A DNA stretch of 64,000 nucleotides, from assembly GCA_964034945.1 (NCBI GenBank), contig OZ035961.1:69753731-69817730 (forward strand), read 5' to 3'. The translations under genes and the position numbers were made by a program. Positions 12,427-23,451 of the stretch are shown piece after piece; position 1 is the first letter of the stretch; every line of letters starts with the position of its first letter. This DNA comes from Chrysopilus asiliformis (lineage: Eukaryota; Arthropoda; Insecta; Diptera; Rhagionidae). The notes under the pieces were generated by a model. The model saw only the letters and a list, made by a program, of their open reading frames with translations, had not been told where the DNA came from and did no database searches.

Positions 12427-12652
12427 GGGTAAGGATACACGACGGGAGACTTTGGTCTCTGAGACCAAAAATTTCGCCTCTGGATACAAAGAGACCTGTG
12501 TATACACTTCGGAGACCGGAGATTTGTCTCCAAGTATCAAGTCTCTAGGGTCTAGGGTACAAATCTCCGAAGTGTATACACAGGTTTCTTTGTATCCAGA
12601 GGCGAAATTTTTGGTTTCAGAGACCAAAGTCTCTCGTCGTGTATCCTTACCT
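12427..12652. mobile_element. 226-bp foldback MITE, TTA duplication
   Basis: Near-perfect hairpin: left end GGGTAAGGATACACGACG, right end complement of AGGTAAGGATACACGACG, with long arms through CTTTGGTCTCTGAGACC and CAAATCTCCGAAGTGTATAC. Flanked by TTA at 12424-12426 and 12653-12655, the typical PIF/Harbinger target. It abuts the LINE fragment that begins right after it. Confidence 0.8.
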
Positions 12653-12656
12653 TTAC

Positions 12657-12800
12657 CTGTTACGTATCTATTCATCTGTTTGCTGACGATGTACAAATTT
12701 ATTTGCCTTCGCCCCTAGGATTGATGGAAAACTGTATTGTTGATTTTAATAGTGATCTAGCGTCTATCCAAAAGTGGGCAGAAACTAATGCCAGATTCGG
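12657..12800 (+). pseudogene. LINE reverse transcriptase fragment
   Basis: In one frame it reads SIHLFADDVQIYLPSP, then LASIQKWAETN. FADD is the catalytic YADD/FADD box of a non-LTR retrotransposon reverse transcriptase, and the following QKWA block is usual in jockey/CR1-type LINEs. Only this short stretch is recognisable; downstream similarity fades near 12800. The upstream side is interrupted by the foldback MITE, so this is a dead fragment. Confidence 0.7.
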
Positions 12801-13447
12801 ATTCAGCGACCCCAAATTACCCAGAAAAGACTCTTATATCGTGTGCACCAGAGTGAGTGTCCTCCTGTTTAATCAGTTTTGGTCGACGAAAGATTTCCTT
12901 CGACCAATTAGTCGATCGAAAATAAGTTACATGAAGCCACCCCAGTTGTATCAAAATTCCACTTTGAAGTCAAATTTTCCAACAAGATTTTTTAAAATTT
13001 ATTCAATATGCTTCTCGCGCAGTAAATCAATGCGCCTCTAAAAGAACCAGAGGAAAAACAAATTCGAATACTTGGACGAGACGCACAAGTAAATGTTTCG
13101 TGAAGGGGGAACTTAGCATCAAGCATAGCATTCGATTTTTCTTCATAAGCGCTGTAGAGTTGCTGCGCTCGACTCTACATGAGAAGCTATCGCACATCAA
13201 CGCATGTTTCAATGAATTTTTTTACGCACAGAAAGTGGTTTTGTTCGTGTATCATTCATGTTTCAAGCGCAGCGATTTAAATGCGCCCGATCCGTCGATT
13301 TCAATGAATAAACTGCCGCAACTTGAATGGGAATGACATGTAAAAAATGGGAAGCCGTTTTTCGAATGAATTTTTTGGTGGAAGCTCATTCTTTGGTTAG
13401 ACTTTGTTGGATAATTACTGAATTTGCGATTTGCGTGTTGATTTTCT
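12801..13447. other. Intergenic, nothing recognised
   Basis: Short ORFs on both strands without a recognised domain. The missing 5' end of the hAT element at 13.4-15.7 kb would be expected here, but no sequence starting CAGTGGCG was found. Confidence 0.35.
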
Positions 13448-15612
13448 TTGAAAAATATGAGTATTCATACCTGTGACGTATGTTTATTATTAAAACAGCC
13501 TTTCTCAAGGCTAAATTTAGAAGATAAAAATATTTTTATCAAGAAAAGTCGTCCTATTCCTAAAATTTATTTTACTCAGAAAAGTACTGTTAAAGGGAAA
13601 ATTTGTGAGCGACATTTCAAGGTAGAAAATTATTCTAAATTTAATTGGTTGACGGCATGTGCTGAGAGTAAAAGATTATTTTGTTGGCCATGCATTTTTT
13701 TTTGTTTCAACAGAAAAGGAAACAAAATGTATGGACAACTAATGGATATGACGATCTGTCGCATTTTAATGTTGCAGCGGGGAAACACGAAAAATCCCAA
13801 ACACACATTAAATCGGTGGTTTCTATGAAAACTTTTGGGCAAGTGCGAATAGATCTGCAACTAGATCAGCACAAACGCTCTTCAATAATTCAACATAATG
13901 AAAATGTGACAAAAAATAGAAACATAATGAAAAGACTTATCGATACAGTTTGTTTACTAGGATCTCAAGAAATTGCTTTTCGAGGTCACGATGAATCTAT
14001 TGATTCTCATAATCGAGGAAATTACGTAGAAGTTTTACAACTTATAGCAAAATACGATCCCTTGCTTTACAATCACCTGAATAATGCTTCTGTTTTTTCT
14101 GGGTTATCAAATAGAATTCAAAATGATTTAATAGAAAGTATCAAAAATGTACTTGTGTCCCAAATAAAAAAAGAGGTATCAGAAACTACTTTTGTTGCTA
14201 TTTTGCTTGATGAAACTTCCGATGTATCTCAAAAATCCCAATTATCAGTGATTTTGAGATACGTTTACAAAGGCGAGCCAGTTGAACGATTTTTGGGATT
14301 TCATGACGTGAGTGCTGATAAAACTGCTCAAGCTCTATCATTGTTTGTAAAAAATATTGTTGAGTATTGGGGATGTGAGCAAAAACTAGTTGCTCAAACA
14401 TATGATGGAGCTGCAGTGATGTCTGGTTCATTGAACGGAACTCAAAAGTTGGTAAGGGACTTTTTTCCCAACGCCATATTTATCCATTGTTTTGCTCACG
14501 TTTTGAACTTAGTGTTATCTAAGTCAGTGTAATTTATTAAAGAATGTAAAATATTTTTTTCAAGCCTTTCTGGATTAGTGTCGTTTTTTTCAAATTCCTC
14601 AAAAAGGACTTGTGCTCTTGACAAAATTGTTAATAAAAGATTTCCAAAAGTAGCTCCGATCCGATGGAACGACTTTTCTCGAATTGTCAATACAGTTAAC
14701 CAGTATTGGGAGCCTTTATGCGAGTTCTTTGAGAGTATTTTAGAAAAGCCAGAGCACTGGGATCAAGAAACAATTTGTTTATCAAGAGGACACTTACATT
14801 TTTTAAACAATTTCAATACAGTATTTCTGCTTAATGTATTTTCTGAAATTTTCAGCTACACTGATATTCTGTATGAGATTTTACAAAATCCTAATTCTGA
14901 CATTGGGTTCGCCATAGGCCAAGTTCAAAACACAAAAACGAAAATCTGCTTTATGCGTGAAAAATTTTCCGATCAATATTTGAAAACCAAAAGGTTAGTT
15001 GGAGATCCAAAGGCAATGCGGAAAAATCGACAAGAAATTATCCCAGAAAGCCATTTTAAACAAGTTTACTTTGAAATTTTGGATACAATTTCACTTCAAA
15101 TAGAGGAAAGATTTAAATATCTCCCCCAAACCAAATTTCTTGAATTGGTCAATACACAAAGATTTGCCAAGTACGCTCAACATTTTCCGGAGGACTCTTT
15201 AAATTCTCTTAGAAATAGTTATGGAAAATTTTTCGATTTTGTTAAACTGACTAACGAACTCACTGTTGTCTATACATCAGAAACATTTAAAGGAAAAAAT
15301 TGTTTGGAGCTTCTTAGTCACATCGAAGAATGTGGATTGACTGATGTCTTAACGGAAACCAAAAAATTAATAAATTTAATATTAACCATTCCATGTGCGA
15401 CAGCTGGGGTAGAGCGGACATTTTCAGCTCTAAAAAGAATTAAATCTTACATAAGAAATACAATGGGTCAAGAAAGACTTTCTGCCTTGTCATTGATATC
15501 CATCGAAAGCTCTTTGTTGTCCACACTAAAAGTTTCCGGCTCCTTCTATGACAATGTAATTGACGATTTTGCAAAATCAGAACGCAGAATCGATTTGGTG
15601 TACAAAGTTTAG
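13448..15612 (+). pseudogene. hAT-type transposase (zinc finger MYM-type protein 1-like), with frameshift and stop
   Basis: A transposase-like protein of about 720 residues if read through. Order: an N-terminal TTF-type cysteine region (ICERHF, FNWLTACAESKRLFCWPC), a DUF4371-like core (GNYVEVLQLIAKYDP, VAILLDETSDVSQKSQLS, ETSD being a catalytic-type acidic motif), AQTYDGAAVMSG, FIHCFAHVLNLVLSKS, and a C-terminal hAT dimerisation block (ILTIPCATAGVERTFSALKRIKSY). The start is in frame 2 and the rest in frame 1; the shift falls near 13715-13735 within WPCIFF..WTTNGYDDL. A single in-frame TAA at 14530-14532 follows LSKSV and the same frame continues after it. Proteins like this are often annotated as host ZMYM1-like genes in insects, but the terminal repeat just downstream supports a transposon. 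Confidence 0.88.
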
Positions 15613-15633
15613 ACAAGTCTGCGCACCCTTATG

Positions 15634-15655
15634 TGGTTTGCACCGCACGCCACTG
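15634..15655 (+). repeat. 3' terminal inverted repeat of the hAT element
   Basis: TGGTTTGCACCGCACGCCACTG ends at 15655. On the other strand it begins CAGTGGCGTGCGGTGC, the CAGTG-type end typical of hAT elements. The following 8 bases (AACTGAAG) could be the target duplication, but no matching 5' end was found. Confidence 0.65.
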
Positions 15656-16121
15656 AACTGAAGCCATTATTTTTCGAGCGGCGTTGTGGAATAGAATAAT
15701 GTTTTTTTAATTCCGTTAAAAATTTCATAAAAAATTTGGACAAAAAACTATCAGATTGATATTTTAATCATTTTCTGCTACTAAAAAACAATCTTTTTTG
15801 CTGCAATCGAAGGATTTGTTTGGGAAATACAGCGATTTAAATCGGTAATTTTATCAACTGCAAGCAGCCGCCATTTTGTAACGGCACATTTTCGACACAA
15901 TCGACTTTAATGTGTTCCGTAACTTGTCGCAGGTTACTCAAAAATATTTACTTAAATTCGACATTTTGCTTGCGCTAAGGTAAAGAAAACAATCCGATAG
16001 TACACTTTATCTTGTACACAGAAAAAAACGGTCTTAAGAAAAATTATCACTCTAAACAGAGTTCTACATATATTCACAGATCGAGGCGAAATTTTCTTAT
16101 TATACTGAAAAATATCCTTAC
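15656..16121. other. Region where the BDP1 SANT exon would be expected but is not seen
   Basis: On the minus strand this follows BDP1 exon 4. All three minus frames were inspected: there is no tryptophan-rich SANT-like segment. It is therefore intron or unrelated DNA. Confidence 0.5.
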
Positions 16122-17281
16122 AGCCAGTATTTTCGTCCAAATACAAGACAGACGATTTCGCTAAGTTTTCTCGAGCCTTTTTTTCCCCGGTGGTTTCGAT
16201 AACTAAACTCTTTTCATCTAATATCATTTCACCATTTGGGCCAAGTTTAAGTTGAGGTACTGGAGCAGAAGAGCCCTTAAATAAGAACGGAATATATATG
16301 GTATACTTTTTCAAATTGTTGTTTTCAAAAATTACCTGTTCGTCCTCGGTTTCGTTTATTTCCATATTGCTTACAACTTCGGTTTCTGAGTTATTTTGTT
16401 GTACTTCAGGTTTAGGGCAATTTTTCATTGGATTAGTAACAGGATTATAATAAATTAAATCAAACATTTTTAAATGACATTTATCTGGTGTTTTTCCATT
16501 AAACTTGTTATGAAATTCCTTTTTCGCTGTTGCTATTCGTTGATATTCTTCAGATGTTATACTTTTCCTATATCTAAAGGGAAAAGTTTTAAATACGACC
16601 ATAACGTGAAATAAGCTATGCACACTTACCGAACATCTTTCGTTACTTGCTCCGATGCATTAGAACAAGACGATTCAGTGCGTATCCTGGATGATCCTGA
16701 TGGTCTTGGTGTAACGTTACTATTGTTAATTTGTTTTGGGGTTTTTATTTCGTCTTCATTGTCTGAATAATTTCCACTTTGCTAATTAACGAACCGATTT
16801 TTTTTATTCAATTAGTCACGAAAAATAGTGTTACCTGAGTGCTGTTTCGTCTGTAGGTAAAACAAGGCTTAGGACGAATCCTTTGCCTATGTTTTAACGC
16901 AAAGGTATCTTGATATAATTCCCCAGGAGTTGACTCTTCCCGCCTGCTACTAGAAGCGGCTTGTGGACATTTAAACACATCTGTTTTGGATGTGTCGACT
17001 TTTTCTTGTTTCATATTCAACTCGGGCACAGTAAAAGTAGCAGTCGGGCTCTGCTCCTGCTTGACGAGGGAATTTAATGTTTGCGTAGGATGAATTGCAT
17101 TGACAGCAGCGGCCGAATTTTGCTTGATAAATTCTTTAGAGTCCAATTGAACATTCTTGTCTGTAGATATTTTGAGTTCTATTCGTTCCTTTTTCTCATT
17201 TGCTGCCTTTGCTACTACAGGCACACATCTTTTCAAGCCAAGGTTGGCCACTGCTTTTACTCGTGGTCTTCGTATAGACAT
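16122..17281 (-). CDS. BDP1: TFIIIB component B'' (BDP1), N-terminal exons only
   Basis: BDP1 is a subunit of TFIIIB, which recruits RNA polymerase III to tRNA, 5S and U6 promoters. Visible exons, 5' to 3': 17281-16835 (start MSIRRPRVKAVANL), 16781-16630, 16573-16336 and 16275-16122, with introns of 53, 56 and 60 bp that all have GT..AG ends and keep the frame. Together about 330 residues. Diagnostic blocks are KMFDLIYYNPVTNPM and VPQLKLGPNGEMILDEKSL, which match the conserved region just before the SANT domain in BDP1 proteins. Exon 4 ends ..LYLDENTG at a GTAAGG donor. The next exon should carry the SANT domain that contacts TBP-DNA, but it is not found in the window; a hAT copy lies about 0.5 kb further on. 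Either a long intron follows or the gene is broken. The start was chosen for its basic N-terminus (RRPRVK), typical of the family. Confidence 0.85.
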
Positions 17282-17492
17282 TTTTTTAAAAGGATATTTA
17301 GTGCTCTAGAATTAGAACTGTATGTATTTCTAAAATTTCAATATCGATTTTTGCGAATCGTTATGGTTAAATAAAATTTTCGATTGCCAAATATAAACTT
17401 TCTTGTTATTGACCATGGTACAATGATACAGGTATGCCAGGTTGAAAGTCACATTCTGCCATATTGAAAAATTTTTACGTCACTTTTAACCA
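17282..17492. other. Short 5' flank of BDP1
   Basis: About 210 bp between the BDP1 start codon and a MITE. It should contain the BDP1 promoter and 5' UTR; no defined motif was identified. Confidence 0.35.
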
Positions 17493-17943
17493 CCCAGTGA
17501 AAAATGATTAAGGCATTATCGCTAAGGTGTCTTTTAGACATGAGACAAATAAAATAAAAGCCTCCAAATTAAAATGAGATGGAAGTTCATCTCAGGAAAA
17601 ACGCGCCTTTTTATGCGTGTGTTGGAAAAGTGAACTAAAAGTTATGTGTCAAAAGTTATTTTTTGTTGAAGTTTTGTGTTGGCTGGCAGGAGAATTTAAA
17701 CGACTCGGTAAATATTTTTATAGAAAAAGTAATAGATTAAGGCTTAAAGGCCGTTTTAATAAAGAAATTTTTACCATCTAAGCAATCAGCGCCATCACCG
17801 GGAAAAAAAACATCTACTATTAATGTTGCCTTAGTAGTAAGGCCTTATATACGCGGAAATGGCCTATACAAAAATAAGGCAACAATAAGGTAAAGACAAT
17901 GCATTAAGATAATGCCTTAATAAGACATTTTTTGTTCACTGGG
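17493..17943. mobile_element. About 450-bp MITE with CCCAGTGAA ends
   Basis: Inverted ends CCCAGTGAAAAATGATTAAG and CCCAGTGAACAAAAAATGTC (complement) share an internal TTAAGGCATTATC. No convincing target duplication was found. On the right it stops exactly where similarity to the 30.3-30.7 kb repeat begins, suggesting insertion into that element. Confidence 0.55.
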
Positions 17944-19057
17944 TTGCAATAGCAAAATTTCTTGGAATTTCACAATTCAAGATGGCGGAATCTAAATTCT
18001 CCCGACAAGTAATTGCGAAAATAACTAATTTTTACAAAATACGACACAAAAAGCTTTGGAAGAGAATATATAACATTAAAAGGTTTTTCTTTTCGTCTGT
18101 TCTTCTGTTTCAGCCTTTTCAATTTCACGTATAGCCTAGTACGCAGTTCAAGTAAAATGAAATTTCCTATACAAATTTAACACTGCGCTTAAATTTAACA
18201 TCAGAAATTTTACCAAGCGGTACGCAGTTCGCTGGTAAAATGATGTGAAAAACTCATGTTGCAATTTTGCCTACACTAGATGGCGTTGAAAGTCTCCACT
18301 TGATTTTACCAGCATTTTAACTGTCCGGTACATTAAATTCGAGGTAAAAATTTTACAGATGAAAATAATAGAGGTTCTGTTTCCAGTTTTCTTAACGAGT
18401 GTGGTTTTTTAATTTAAAAAAATTGAAGAATATTTGGATTTTGAAGAAATTGAGGAATTGGACGTTGCTTACGATTTCGAGCCTTCAGCGCAAACCAGAT
18501 TTGAAACCGAAAAGCCAATACCGGCCAGCCGTCCCAAAGCAAGAAGAAAACAAAATAAGGAACAGAAAAAACAATTTTCAGTGGTCGACAAAAAACCCCC
18601 TTTGTTTTTCGTTCCTTTAAATAGGGATTAACCCAAATCGACGGCGGTCTTCTGCTGTCCAGTTCAAGCATTTGGACTACGAGTGATGATGCAGAAACAA
18701 TTATGTCGTCTAGCAGATTGTCATCCATATTATTAACTTTTAAAATTCAGAATACACAAAAATCAGAAACTTCTTGCTCGGCTGTCAATGTTTTTTCTCC
18801 ACAAATCTTAGCTGTCAATTTTTTACTTCGGTTTTAATGTGCCAATTTGGAGACCGCGTTAAAATTCAATTTTACTCGAACTGCATACTAGGCTTATTGC
18901 ATTAATTGCGAGAGCGGCGACTATATGTTTTCTTTTCATCGGCATTTTGAGTACTAAATTTCAAGAGATTTTCGGCCCAGCTGTCAAAACAAACTCTGCG
19001 GTGAGATATTTCTCGGGATGAAAAATTGTTAATCAAGACGCGGTGTCACAATTAATA
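17944..19057 (-). mobile_element. Partial TIR-element copy matching 30.33-30.69 kb, split by an insertion
   Basis: 17944-18132 and 18895-19057, read on the minus strand, match 30332-30690 closely (MPMKRKHIVAALAINAI reading frame, the ACAGAAGAACAGACG region, and GATGGCGGAATC). The match is continuous if 18133-18894 plus one TAT is removed. The copy at 30.2-31.5 kb has TAA-flanked ends, so this is a fragment of the same Harbinger-like family. Confidence 0.75.
18133..18894. mobile_element. 762-bp PIF/Harbinger element with transposase remnant, TAT duplication
   Basis: Ends AGCCTAGTACGCAGTTC and complement AGCCTAGTATGCAGTTC. Flanked by TAT at 18130-18132 and 18895-18897; the empty site, with a single TAT, is visible in the related copy near 30500. 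The minus strand from 18728 encodes MDDNLLDDIIVSASS followed by PSIWVNPYLKERKTKGVF, which resembles the N-terminus of Harbinger transposases (the WV.PYL..R..KG block). The catalytic part is deleted. Confidence 0.8.
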
Positions 19058-20500
19058 GCTGCGTTCCCGACCCATGTAACAACTACTGCGAAGTACTAAC
19101 CAGCAACTTTTCTCGGGAACGCACTTTTGGATGATTACTAGTAAAATATAACCTCACAATTATAGAGCGCACACAATTTTAAAATTGTAAATATGAAAAT
19201 AATTTCGCAATAACAGAGATAAAAAATATCTGAGAAGAAAATGAAATTAAATAGAATAAATGAACCTGCAATGAGGGAAAAGGCCATATTTTATGCGTTA
19301 TCGCCATAATTTCGAGATCAGAAACAAAACACTATTTCGGTTCAACACATATTTCAATTTACAGATATTAGACATTCGGGTGGTTATTCCAACACAGTAA
19401 TTGCAATCTAATTTCATTCTGGAGAACATTTGTACTTCAAATCAAATGTTTTCCTTGATTTTTCATAGCGGAAGTGTTTTAATGTACGAAAACAAACAAA
19501 AGTGACAATTCGTTCTAACCTTAAAACCCGGATTTTCACCTATTGGAAAACAGGAAGTTCGGCCATCTGACGGAATTTTTTGTCAAAATTACACACGAAA
19601 ATTTACTGCGGACTAAGAGGATGTGTAGATGCGAATGTTAAGCAGTACTTCGCAGTAGGTTTTTCATGGACCGGAAACGCAGCTAATAACGTTTTCATTG
19701 TGCGAAAAAATTACTCTGAAGGAGATGATTTTTACTTGTGCGACGAAAAACTCACGAAGAGAGATAAATATTTTCTGTAAATAAATATCAGTTCTAATGA
19801 GAGATAAATATTTCCTGAAAATAAATATCAGTTCTAATGAGAGATAAATATTTCTTGTAAATAAATATCAGTTCCAATGAGTTTTATTTCGCTGAGCTCA
19901 CGAAAAACTCATTTGTTCGATTTTGTATTGTGTGGCTAGTGTACGATTTCAAATAATTTTCAATGCATGATAAGAAATTATTATTTATTGTAAAGTAAAT
20001 GAAAACGATATTTTGTATGAAACTTTTTCCTGGTGGGTGGTAGGGGGGTGTGTGGTACCTCAAATGAAAGGTACTGAAGAGTACATTTTAAAAATATATA
20101 GCATGATAGGGTCTCCCCTCCCCCGTTGTGATAAATGAATGAAAATGTACTAGTATTGGCAGAATTGCCATGTGTTAGAATTGCACAGTTTCGCATACAT
20201 CCTAGATTGCATTGCGAACTGGAAACTTTCCAATAAAGGCTGGAATTAAAACGGGAATCAGAATGCAATCAGATGTGTCGCGCACGCCTTTAGAAAAATT
20301 AAAAAATGTCATGGAACAAAAAATTTAAAAAAATGTGTTCCGATCGAACTACTTGGTTGACGTATCTCCCAAGTAGTTGCGTATACGTATCTCCCCAATG
20401 TATCTGCCCAAAAACCACGTCGATTCATTGCGTGAATGGTGTATGGAAAGGATATTTCTAACGGCTTTGGGGCTCAAGTGAACTTTATTCGAAAATTACA
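19058..20500. other. Intergenic with a three-copy tandem repeat at 19759-19885
   Basis: At 19759-19885 a roughly 40-bp unit (GAGATAAATATTT..TGTAAATAAATATCAGTT) is repeated three times. A 66-codon ORF at 19580-19780 ends in the first unit; it has four cysteines but matches no family I recognise and I do not call it a gene. Confidence 0.55.
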
Positions 20501-20518
20501 TCAAGCTGAGTTACATTG

Positions 20519-21258
20519 TGCGTTTTCGTTTTTGACACGGTACCTTACGCCTGGTGCCTAGAAAAACTGTTCGAATTTGCCACTTTGGTGTCAGATGATT
20601 CTGACACCGGCTGTTCGAGTTTAGCTCTTTTGACTCTTGGTGGTAGCACCGCTGGACCTAGTCTTGGTACGGGAGCAAATGACACCAAGAAACGGTCGGT
20701 CGTTATTTTGAATCTTAAAGTTTTTTTTTGCAGACAAAAATCATGTTAGAAGAAAGGAAATGTGAAAGTCTCGACGGGTAATTATTTTTCAATCAAAACG
20801 AGCGATAGATACATGCTAAACAATTGGCTAAATGGTAAAATATGATATTTTTTGGAAATAGTAGATGACTTGATTAAAACTGAACTGTCCCTCAAATTCT
20901 ATAAATTCGATTATGCCTGTGTTGATTTATATTAAATCCTGTGAGCGAAGAAAGTCACTGTTCTTAGGTTGTGCGGCACTAGATTCTCCAAATAGCAAAG
21001 CTCATATAATTAAAATAATCTCCAAATCTTTAGCTTCCAATTGTGCAGCATAATATTCATCAAATTCTTTCAATAATTGATGAATAACAGCAAAACTTAA
21101 TCCAAGAATTGACCGGCGATCTCCCATTATGAAGGTTTTGACAGTTCTTCACTCCGGCATACTCGAACACGGGGACAGCACTCTTGGTAGCAGACTTCAT
21201 TTTTGACAGGTAGCAATTGCTTCGGTGCCATGACTCCGGTGCCAAAAACGAAAACGCC
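20519..21258. mobile_element. TIR element 1 of a tandem pair
   Basis: Left end TGCGTTTTCGTTTTTGACAC at 20519 and right end complement of GGCGTTTTCGTTTTTGGCAC at 21258. Preceded by CATTG and followed by CATTA (21259-21263). The subterminal sequence is rich in GTGTCA/TGACAC words. No protein was recognised. Confidence 0.75.
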
Positions 21259-21263
21259 CATTA

Positions 21264-21713
21264 GGCGTTTTCGTTTTTGGCACTGGAGTCATGGCACCGA
21301 AGCAATTGCTACCTGTCAAAAATTAAGTCTGCTACCAAGAGTGCTGTCTTGCTGTCCCCGTGTTCAGTATGCCGGAGTGAAGAACTGTCAACCTACACAA
21401 TGATCGGCGGTCAATTCTAGGATTGAGTTTTTCCATTATTAATCATTTATTGGAAGATATTGATAATATGCAATCTATTAACTTTTAATTCTAAATATAT
21501 ATCTCCCACTGCTTCACACTTTTGACAGTTCTTTGTTTCGGTGTCAATTGCTCCCGTACCTAGGCTGGTGTCAGCGGTGCTAGCACCTAGAATTAAAAGA
21601 GCTAAACTCGAACAGCCAGTGTCAGAGACATCTGACGCCAAAGTGGCAAATTCGAACAGTTTTTCTTGGCACCAGGCGTAAGGTGCTAGCACCGTGTCAA
21701 AAACGAAAACGCA
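21264..21713. mobile_element. TIR element 2 of a tandem pair, partly mirror image of element 1
   Basis: Left end GGCGTTTTCGTTTTTGGCAC at 21264, right end complement of TGCGTTTTCGTTTTTGACAC at 21713. Flanked by CATTA and CATTG (21714-21718). 21264-21424 is the inverted copy of 21084-21258, and 21500-21713 is the inverted copy of about 20519-20730. Confidence 0.75.
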
Positions 21714-22163
21714 CATTGCGACGACAAGGCGACACGAGACGTCGACGAGAGTCGCGCGACATTGTCGTTATCGTCATCCATTGTCGTTATCGAGCTCCGA
21801 GCACGTGACAAACAATCCCATAACCTAACAAATTTTTGTGAAAGTAAAAGATGAGAGTGCAGAAAGTAAAGAAAATATTATTATATGCTACTATGGATAA
21901 TTTCTGCATTTTGATAAAATTGCCAATTTTTCGCCAAAAGAGAGCAACTCAAACACAATTTACCTAACCAAACCATTTAACTGTCATTCGATGTCGTCGA
22001 GACAAAAGTTTAATTTTTCAAACTTTGGTGGCGTTGTCGTGTCGCTGTCGTCGCAATGTCATCAATTCAATACAAAAGCATATGTTGAAAATTACTTTGA
22101 CAACTCCGACGACTATCGTCCACATCTCGTGTCTCCTTGTCGTCGCAATGTAACTTAGCTTCA

Positions 22164-22635
22164 AGTTCTTCAATTCACTGGAGAGTTTTAACCTTAGTAG
22201 GTCGCATAAGTTGATGATCATTAAACGCACTTCGTGACGTCTGGAGATTCGCCATTTGGTTACTCTTAACTTTTTATGAATTTTGGTGTGATTTCTTTAA
22301 ATTTGGTGTTGTTTGCAATCTAATAAACAGGTACGAATTTTTGCTTTCCTTATCTTTAAAAAAAATAGCGTCATGTTAGGAGCGTATAAAACGTGGGATT
22401 TGAATTTTTACTTGTATGAATTGTGCCACGCTAATTTTATGCTAAACATCTAATCCGAAGATTTTCACCGGTTTAATACCTGCGTTCCCAATTTTAATGC
22501 CCTACCAATAAAGGTTACGAAGGAATAATACGAGTTTCCTAAGCCAAGTAAAATGTTGACTAATTTCTATTCTGTTTCAAAGGAAAAAATATAAAAGCTA
22601 CAATCGCCAGGGGCCACTCATAAAATACTCCATAT
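22164..22635. other. Intergenic, nothing recognised
   Basis: No gene or repeat recognised. Confidence 0.35.
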
Positions 22636-22851
22636 TAGCGTTTTCCAAACTGGGAGGCGTGGACTAGTCTAAGGGGAGACGCGAATATTAGCCAGTATTG
22701 ACAAAAAAAGTGCACGTGCAACTAATACAATACGTAACATATAGGTACATATTAACTACTATGCTGCTGATGCTACCCTTACCCCGTAGCAAACATAACG
22801 GTTCAAATATTTTTAAGGGAGCCGTGGTAAAATAAAGTTTGGAAACCACTG
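22636..22851. mobile_element. 216-bp hAT-type MITE
   Basis: Left end TAGCGTTTTCCAAACTGGG, right end complement of CAGTGGTTTCCAAAC. The 8-bp flanks CTCCATAT and CTCTATAT (22628-22635 and 22852-22859) differ at one base. An 8-bp duplication with a CAGTG-type end fits hAT. Confidence 0.65.
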
Positions 22852-23190
22852 CTCTATATGATGACAGACAAAATGTTAATTTTAAAATCCATTTGTATGG
22901 CAGAGGGCGGACGGAGTGATCCAACTGGGTTTTGATGTATGGATGATTTATGTAGAATCCTATTCTAAACGCATTTTACATATATAATTTTTTCAATATG
23001 ATACCGATATCGTGAAAATCGCAAAAAACGGTTTTGTTTGTATGGAAAAGGAAGGAATGTTCCAATTTTGCCCGTTCAAGAACTTAGTTTCCCCTTTTTA
23101 TACAAAATTTCAAGTCTCCAGCTCCTTCCTCTCGACAGGTATGGTGTTCGCGGACGAACATGCGGAAATCAAAATCTTTTGTCATCCCTT

Positions 23191-23357
23191 AGACCCCGTT
23201 CACATTGGTTGAAATAGTCCGCCTAATTCTGACAGAAATTGGCAACATTAGGGCAAGGTGAGGAAGTGGGGCTCAGTCCCACTTCCTCACCTTGCCCTAA
23301 TGTTGCCAGTTTCTGTCAGAATTAGGCGGACTATTTCAACCAATGTGAACGGGGTCT
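23191..23357. mobile_element. 167-bp near-perfect hairpin
   Basis: AGACCCCGTTCACATTGG at 23191 is the complement of the end at 23357, and the arms match almost base for base to a loop near 23275 (CTCAG). The outer flanks contain CATCC on both sides. It could be a minimal foldback element; no clear target duplication. Confidence 0.7.
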
Positions 23358-23451
23358 AACATCCTGGTGTAGTTCATTTTTGTGTCCGATGATTGGTTCG
23401 ATACGTTACAAACGGTATACTATATCCAATATACTCCTATATTATATGTTA

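Larger units (their letters stand above)
20504..22160. mobile_element. Host MITE (about 460 bp without insert) carrying two inserted TIR elements
   Basis: Ends AGCTGAGTTACATTG at 20504 and complement of AGCTAAGTTACATTGCGACG ending at 22160. Flanked by TCA at 20501-20503 and 22161-22163. The left end is interrupted after CATTG (20514-20518) and resumes as CATTGCGACGACAAGG at 21714; the right end shows the uninterrupted form ACATTGCGACGACAAGG. The interior is rich in GTCGTCG/CGACGAC words. Confidence 0.82.

Noticed and set aside
19580..19780. 66-codon cysteine-containing ORF
   Set aside because: The frame opens at a TTG and runs into a tandem repeat; no known family and no promoter or intron evidence.
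20516..21716. Small proteins encoded by the ORFs at 20516-20749 and 21447-21716
   Set aside because: They are the same inverted-repeat sequence read at both ends of a TIR pair.
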